DNA of 9,407 nt from Actinomycetes bacterium (GTDB lineage Bacteria; Actinomycetota; Actinomycetes; Actinomycetales; Demequinaceae): NCBI GenBank assembly GCA_023432235.1, contig JAEYUX010000127.1, positions 1-9,407 of the forward strand, written 5' to 3'. Shown here piece by piece: positions 5,491 through 9,407 of the stretch. How positions within the stretch are numbered: the first letter of the stretch is position 1; each line of letters starts with the position of its first letter. The notes beneath the pieces were generated by a model. That model searched no databases. It was given only the letters and a program-made list of their open reading frames with translations, and was not told where the DNA came from. The translations under genes were made by a program, and so were the position numbers.

Positions 5491-6483
5491 ATGGCCATTC
5501 TCGGCTCTGGCGTCCAGGACGGACTGCTGCTCAAGCCAGTCACTTACAAGTGGGCGATGGACTTGTATGACCAGGCGGTGGCAAACACGTGGTTCCCCAA
5601 CGAGATCCAACTCGGTGAGGACCTTGCCGACTTCAAGAAGATGACGGACGACGAGAAGCACGCGCTTGTGCACCTCGTGTCGTACTTCAACCCCAATGAG
5701 TTGCTTGTCAATAAGGCGCTTGCGTTTGGCGTCTACCCCTACATCAACGCTCCCGAGTGCCACTTGTACTTGGCGAAGCAGATGTGGGAAGAGGCCAACC
5801 ACACGATGTCGTTCGAGTACATCCTCGAGACGTTCCCCATCGACCGTGAGGCTGCGTACAACAACCACATTGAGGTGCCCTCGATGGCGGCCAAGGAGGC
5901 TTTCGAGGTCAAGTACATCAAGCGGATGACTGAAGACACCCTCGATATCAAGACCACTGAGGGCAAGAAGGACTTCATCCGCAACCTCATTGCCTACAAC
6001 ATCATCCTTGAGGGCATCTGGTTCTACTCAGGCTTCATGGTGGCGCTCAGCTTCCGCCAGCGGAACCTGCTGCGTAACTTCGGCTCGCTGATGGACTGGA
6101 TCATCCGGGATGAGTCGCTCCACTTGCAGTTCGGCATCAACCTCATCCTCACGGTGCTCGAAGAGAACGAGGACCTCCAGGACCCAGAGTTCGCCGAGGA
6201 GATCCGCCAGATGATCCTCAGCGCAGTCGAGATGGAAGAGGCCTACAACCGCGACATGTTCCCCCGCGGCATCCTCGGCCTCAACGCGGACTACGTGAAC
6301 CAGTATGTGCGCTACCTCACCGACCGCCGCCTTGAGGAACTCGGCTTTGAGCCACAGTTCAATGTGTCGAACCCGGCAAAGTGGATGGCAACGGCGAACG
6401 ACACCCTGCAGTTGGTGAACTTCTTCGAGGCAACCAACACCTCGTACGAGGTGAACGCGCAGGCGACGGCTAAGAAGGCCTGA
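5491..6483 (+). CDS. nrdB: Ribonucleotide reductase beta subunit, class Ic type (Phe at radical-Tyr site)
   Basis: This 330-aa ferritin-like helical subunit houses the metal cofactor that starts radical chemistry in NrdA. All six ligands are present: E70, E101, H104, E174, E208 and H211. The E. coli Tyr122 position is F108 (motif E-E-A-N-H-T-M-S-F), and the first ligand is Glu rather than Asp. Ligand spacings of 31, 3, 73, 34 and 3 equal those of the Chlamydia trachomatis class Ic protein, so a Mn(IV)/Fe(III) cofactor without tyrosyl radical is predicted. W34 and the C-terminal Y319 fit the radical-transfer chain. The second of two adjacent ATGs (5488, 5491) is chosen because GAAGG (5481-5485) is 5 nt before it. 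No nrdI or nrdH is nearby, which fits a non-Ib enzyme. R2-like ligand-binding oxidases also have a Phe here, but the NrdA partner and C-terminal Tyr argue for a true reductase. Confidence 0.95.
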   Translation: MAILGSGVQDGLLLKPVTYKWAMDLYDQAVANTWFPNEIQLGEDLADFKKMTDDEKHALVHLVSYFNPNELLVNKALAFGVYPYINAPECHLYLAKQMWEEANHTMSFEYILETFPIDREAAYNNHIEVPSMAAKEAFEVKYIKRMTEDTLDIKTTEGKKDFIRNLIAYNIILEGIWFYSGFMVALSFRQRNLLRNFGSLMDWIIRDESLHLQFGINLILTVLEENEDLQDPEFAEEIRQMILSAVEMEEAYNRDMFPRGILGLNADYVNQYVRYLTDRRLEELGFEPQFNVSNPAKWMATANDTLQLVNFFEATNTSYEVNAQATAKKA

Positions 6484-6514
6484 CCGCAGGTTCCGATACG
6501 AGCGAATTTCCGCG

Positions 6515-6578
6515 CAACGCGCGGCCGCGTCGCCGCCGCACTCACTCCGAGTGCTGGTGGCGAGGAGGCCGCGCGTTG
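6515..6578 (+). terminator. Long hairpin after nrdB
   Basis: A 12-bp perfect stem (CAACGCGCGGCC at 6515-6526 with its complement at 6567-6578) is followed by a 3x3 internal loop. A further 14 bp of pairing (6530-6543 with 6549-6563, one bulged T and two G-T wobbles) closes on the loop ACTCC. It begins 31 nt after the nrdB stop and separates nrdAB from the next gene. No T run follows on either strand, so termination, RNA-end protection or a combination is plausible. Confidence 0.5.
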
Positions 6579-6626
6579 TGTGCGTTCGGGCTCACTTTCA
6601 CAGGAGCTGGCACCACGTGCTCGCCG

Positions 6627-6632
6627 TAATGT
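6627..6632 (+). promoter_or_regulatory. -10 element of the DJ-1/PfpI gene, leaderless type
   Basis: TAATGT (TANNNT) is followed by 6 nt (GAGCGC) and the ATG at 6639. There is no Shine-Dalgarno sequence at a useful distance (AGGAG at 6602 is over 30 nt away). No clear -35 is seen at 17-18 bp. Confidence 0.5.
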
Positions 6633-6638
6633 GAGCGC

Positions 6639-7253
6639 ATGACTCGACGTGTTGCGATCTTGGTGTTTGACAGCTTTGACCTCATCGACGCGGGCGGACC
6701 ATATGAGGTCTTCCTCACCGCTTCCCGCCTGGCACAACGCGACGGCGATGCCCCGCAGTACGACGTTCGGCTCGTCAGCCCTGGAGGCTCGGACGTCGTC
6801 GCCTTTGGAGGCATGACGCTGACAGGCCTTGACGATGCCGAATCGGTTGGCCCTGTCGACCTTGTTGTGGTGCCCGGCACCATTGACGTTGGCGCGGCCG
6901 TGTCCGATCCCGCCATCGGCAAGGCGGTCCGAGCGCTTATTGACTCGGCCGACGTTGTCACATCGGTCTGCACGGGATCCTTTCTTCTCGCCCATGCGGG
7001 AGCACTCGACGGCAAGAGTGCGACCACGCACTGGGAAGACCTTGACCTCCTATCCGCAACCGGCCAGGTGGGACAGGTAGAGCGCGACGTGAGGTGGGTC
7101 GATGAGGGCCGGGTCGTGACGTCGGGTGGCCTTACGTCAGGCATTCACATGGCCCTGCACATGGTGGCGCGGGACTTTGGAGTCGAGCACGCGGAGCGTA
7201 CCGCGCGTCAGCTTCAACAGCCGTGGGATCCGAGCGGAGCCATTACCGTCTAG
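6639..7253 (+). CDS. DJ-1/PfpI family protein, isonitrile hydratase-like
   Basis: This 204-aa cytosolic protein has the class I glutamine-amidotransferase-like (ThiJ/DJ-1/PfpI) fold. The N-terminal strand VAILVFDSFDLIDAGGPYEVF carries D17 and E23. The nucleophile elbow is V-C111-T-G-S-F-L-L-A, followed by T-T-H131-W. The later G-R-V-V-T-S-G-G-L-T-S-G-I-H block is also typical of the isonitrile hydratase/AraC-N-terminal subgroup. Pseudomonas isonitrile hydratase uses an equivalent Asp/Cys pair to convert isonitriles to N-formamides. The subgroup is diverse, so the substrate is not certain. No DNA-binding domain is attached, so it is not one of the fused AraC-type regulators. The gene has its own leaderless-type promoter and stands after the hairpin that ends nrdAB. 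Its stop lies 10 bp from that of the convergent surface-protein gene. Confidence 0.88.
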   Translation: MTRRVAILVFDSFDLIDAGGPYEVFLTASRLAQRDGDAPQYDVRLVSPGGSDVVAFGGMTLTGLDDAESVGPVDLVVVPGTIDVGAAVSDPAIGKAVRALIDSADVVTSVCTGSFLLAHAGALDGKSATTHWEDLDLLSATGQVGQVERDVRWVDEGRVVTSGGLTSGIHMALHMVARDFGVEHAERTARQLQQPWDPSGAITV

Positions 7254-7263
7254 CTGTGCCGCA

Positions 7264-9407
7264 TCACGGATAGTCGATGGTGACCGTGAGGGTGCTGAGC
7301 AAGAAGTTGTCGCCGTCGGTTCCCACGGTCACCTTGTGGACGCCCGCTGGCACATTGCCCGGGCGGAAGAGCTTCGCATCAACACCGAGCGTGTTCGCGT
7401 AAGCGCCGCCAAAGGCCGTGGAGTCTGCGGCGTTGCCCGAGTCCCCAACGCTCGTCGAGGTGCCGTCCCAACGCATCGGTGCAAAGGTGTCGCCATCGAT
7501 GTCGATACGGTCACCCACAAGGCCGCGGTCGCCTTCCCAGGCCGTCCAGCCGAGAGTGACCTTGGAAGGACCGGTGGTGGCGAAGGTGAAGTCCGCCTTA
7601 TGCGCCGCAGAAACCCAGTGCGCGCCGTCGAAGATGGCGACCCGCGAGTCGTTGAGAGCGGGGTTGCCATAGATGACCGTCAGTGCGAATCCACCAAAGT
7701 AGGTGCGGTCGGGATCGTTCGCACTTGCGGCCAGGGCAACGTCGGCAAGTGACCACTCGCCAGCTCCGAGTTCCTTCACGAGGTCGGTTACGTCAACCCG
7801 AGCTTGGTAGTAAATGCGGCCGTCCGGGTCAGTGGTCTGCGACACCGTGTCGGCTGTGATTGGCGCGTAATCGGACTGTCCGGGGCCCCGTAGGCGAGCG
7901 GAGTCGAGAGCGCCGCTGAATGCGTCGGAGGTGTGACGGTTGGCTGCCCACTCGAGGCTCGCGTAGGTGACCACGGAGCCCTCAGGCAGCGTGAGCGTGG
8001 TCGATGCGGAGTTGAACTGCCCGCCCGCCTCGTTCAGCGGCTTCATGACCCAACCGTTGTTGTTGTACTGGGAGTTCGTGTTGCTTGCCGTTGACTTCAT
8101 GACGTTGCGGCACGTCAACTGCGTGAGGTCACATCCCATGAGAGTGGCGCCAACGTGGGTCGCAGCCAACTGGCCTTCGCCCGTGAAGATGACGTCGACG
8201 TCTTCGTCGTTCACGTCGACACCCGTCAACACCGAATACTCGATTGTCTGGTCGCCCGTTGTCACCACAAAGTGCGTGACGGCGCCTTCTGCCACTGCGC
8301 CATTGATGTCGACCGGCACGTCGAACTCTGTCTGGCCGCCAGCTGGCAGGTTCGGAAGGTCACAGGTCGCAAGTCCGGAATCGAAGGAGCACGACCAGTC
8401 ACCCACGGTGACCGCGCCCGTTGCGTGGAAGGAAAGGAAGTCGTGAAGACGCTGAACCGGCACGGCCATCAGCGAGGATGCGCCACCCGGCGGGGGCGCG
8501 AAGGTTAGACCCTCGGGCAAGGTGATCTGCGCGGTGACGTCATCAGCGTCGCCGTCGCCAGCGTTGGCCACAGCCATGCCCACCGATGGGTTGGACTCGG
8601 AGATCTCAAGGAAGTCAAGGGGGGCCTTGGCCAGGGTGAGGCGAGGAGCAGTAGGCGGAGGTGGAGTGCCGCCGTCGCCGCCGGTTCCGCCGGTGCCGGG
8701 AAGGTCGCCGGTTCCGCCGGTTCCACCATCGCCACCGGTTCCACCGGTTCCACCGGTTCCGCCAGTATTGCCGTCACCGCCGGTGCCGCCGGTGCCGGGA
8801 AGGTCGCCGACGCCGCCCGTTCCGCCAGTTCCGCCGGTGCCACCAGTTCCACCAGCACCGCCAGTACCGCCCGTACCACCCGCGCTGCCCGTTCCGCCGC
8901 TACCGCCGGAGACCGAATCGTTGGGGGTGTCGACATCGGCAGGTGGTTCGGACTGCTCGGGCGCACGGTCGTCACCCGCTGAGTCAGAGCCTCCAGCGCC
9001 ACCGGTGCCGCCCGCAGGATCGATCTTCTCCGGAGCCGGGGCTAGTTCCTCAGCCTGAGCGGGGTTGTTATCCGACGGTGAAGCAGAGTCAAAAGCGCCA
9101 AAGTACCCCGCACCCGCAAAGGCAAGAGAGGCCACGCCAACAACGGCGGCGGCAGGGATCAGAATGCTGCCCGCGCCTGCCAGGATTCCACCGGTTGCAA
9201 CGCCGATACCGGCGGCGCCTGCGCCAGCCGTGGCCGCTCCGGCGCCAGCGCCCACCGCGCCCACGCCCGTGCCGAGCGCGCCCGTGGTGGCGGCTCCGGA
9301 CCCCACAAGAGTCCCGGTACCTGTGACACCTGCACCCGTTGCCGTACCCGGTAGCGCTGCACCCGTGGTGGCCACTGCTGCGGCGCCCACGCCAGCGACA
9401 CTTGCCG
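7264..9407 (-). CDS. Large membrane-anchored surface protein, partial (start beyond window)
   Basis: The C-terminal 714 or so residues are visible; the frame is open through the right edge, so the GTG at 9390 is probably internal. Numbering from that GTG, residues 1-100 lack any charged residue and are Gly/Ala/Thr-rich, ending in a membrane segment (about 74-97). Then come an acidic Pro/Glu/Ser stretch (101-160), a GGT-type glycine repeat (about 161-242) with two LPGTG motifs, PPPP, and a beta-rich ectodomain (about 248-708). That ectodomain has Cys pairs C334/C343 and C420/C427. Residues 255-365 resemble a DUF11/CARDB-like Ig fold. Residues 405-708 resemble a module common in actinobacterial surface proteins (VTYASLEWAAN, ARVDVTDLV, GGFALTVIYGNP, VAIFDGAHWVSA). 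There is no C-terminal sortase signal, so anchoring is by the N-terminal membrane segment. Function is unknown; adhesion or envelope structure is plausible. Confidence 0.85.
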   Translation of the reverse strand, partial: ASVAGVGAAAVATTGAALPGTATGAGVTGTGTLVGSGAATTGALGTGVGAVGAGAGAATAGAGAAGIGVATGGILAGAGSILIPAAAVVGVASLAFAGAGYFGAFDSASPSDNNPAQAEELAPAPEKIDPAGGTGGAGGSDSAGDDRAPEQSEPPADVDTPNDSVSGGSGGTGSAGGTGGTGGAGGTGGTGGTGGTGGVGDLPGTGGTGGDGNTGGTGGTGGTGGDGGTGGTGDLPGTGGTGGDGGTPPPPTAPRLTLAKAPLDFLEISESNPSVGMAVANAGDGDADDVTAQITLPEGLTFAPPPGGASSLMAVPVQRLHDFLSFHATGAVTVGDWSCSFDSGLATCDLPNLPAGGQTEFDVPVDINGAVAEGAVTHFVVTTGDQTIEYSVLTGVDVNDEDVDVIFTGEGQLAATHVGATLMGCDLTQLTCRNVMKSTASNTNSQYNNNGWVMKPLNEAGGQFNSASTTLTLPEGSVVTYASLEWAANRHTSDAFSGALDSARLRGPGQSDYAPITADTVSQTTDPDGRIYYQARVDVTDLVKELGAGEWSLADVALAASANDPDRTYFGGFALTVIYGNPALNDSRVAIFDGAHWVSAAHKADFTFATTGPSKVTLGWTAWEGDRGLVGDRIDIDGDTFAPMRWDGTSTSVGDSGNAADSTAFGGAYANTLGVDAKLFRPGNVPAGVHKVTVGTDGDNFLLSTLTVTIDYP
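8665..8910 (-). repeat. GGT-type glycine-rich coding repeat
   Basis: About 82 codons of degenerate 9-bp units (plus strand CCRCCGGTT-like) encode Gly-Gly-Thr triplets broken by Asp, Asn, Ala and Val. A larger unit containing D-L-P-G-T-G-G-T-G-G-D-G occurs twice with a 99-bp period (GGTGCCGGG at 8692 and 8791). The array resembles mycobacterial PGRS-type glycine repeats in composition. It is prone to slippage, so length may vary among strains. Confidence 0.85.

Noticed and set aside
4864..5868. 334-codon minus-strand frame across the nrdA-nrdB junction
   Set aside because: It lies opposite two well-supported genes and has no family motif. Its Ala/Val/Ser-rich part mirrors the nrdA linker.
8676..8801. 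LPGTG motifs as sortase sorting signals
   Set aside because: They sit in the middle of the protein within the glycine repeat. No hydrophobic segment and basic tail follow, and several hundred ectodomain residues lie downstream.
8656..8910. CRISPR-like or non-coding tandem repeat
   Set aside because: The units are short, degenerate and uninterrupted, and all keep the reading frame of the surface protein, so this is a coding repeat.
8522..9058. Plus-strand frame encoding PPVPPVPP-type proline repeats
   Set aside because: It is the antisense shadow of the Gly-Gly-Thr repeat of the surface protein and has no independent domain.

Overview
The window is high-GC bacterial DNA that reads as an actinomycete (Actinomycetota, probably near Micrococcales). 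The evidence is the GC-rich codon third positions, GTG starts, the neighbouring tadA/upp pair with a serine tRNA, leaderless-type promoters, and an actinobacterial style of lipoprotein and surface protein. The genus cannot be fixed from the sequence alone.

Left part (1-1362): a tRNA-Ser(CGA) on the minus strand has its own promoter-like element, an encoded CCA end and a hairpin terminator. Next to it is tadA (tRNA adenosine deaminase, minus strand). The divergent upp (uracil phosphoribosyltransferase, plus strand) follows. tadA and upp each have a TANNNT -10 element exactly 7 nt before the ATG, which suggests leaderless transcription in both directions.

Middle-left (1359-2139): a two-gene minus-strand unit encodes a secreted lipoprotein of unknown function and a 66-residue membrane protein. 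The stop codon of the small gene overlaps the upp stop tail to tail.

Core (2140-6483): a 358-bp regulatory region precedes the nrdA-nrdB operon for aerobic ribonucleotide reductase. It holds two 16-bp NrdR-type boxes with centres 32 bp apart and several DnaA-box-like 9-mers upstream of them. NrdA (983 aa) has an N-terminal ATP-cone, an intact catalytic cysteine set, and a C-terminal CxxC tail carried on an unusual Ala/Pro/Thr-rich linker of about 150 residues. NrdB keeps all six metal ligands but has Phe where the radical Tyr should be. Its ligand spacing is that of the Chlamydia enzyme, so this is predicted to be a class Ic (Mn/Fe, tyrosyl-radical-free) reductase. A 64-nt near-perfect hairpin follows nrdB.

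Right part (6639-9407): a DJ-1/PfpI-family protein resembling isonitrile hydratases (plus strand, leaderless-type promoter) is convergent with a large gene that runs off the right edge. The visible part of that gene encodes about 100 residues with no charge, then a membrane segment, an acidic stretch, a GGT-type glycine-rich repeat containing two LPGTG motifs, and a cysteine-paired beta-rich ectodomain. It looks like a cell-surface protein.

Nothing in the window looks like an insertion element, CRISPR array or prophage. The main points of interest are the class Ic reductase with its extended NrdA tail, its dual-looking control region, and the surface protein.
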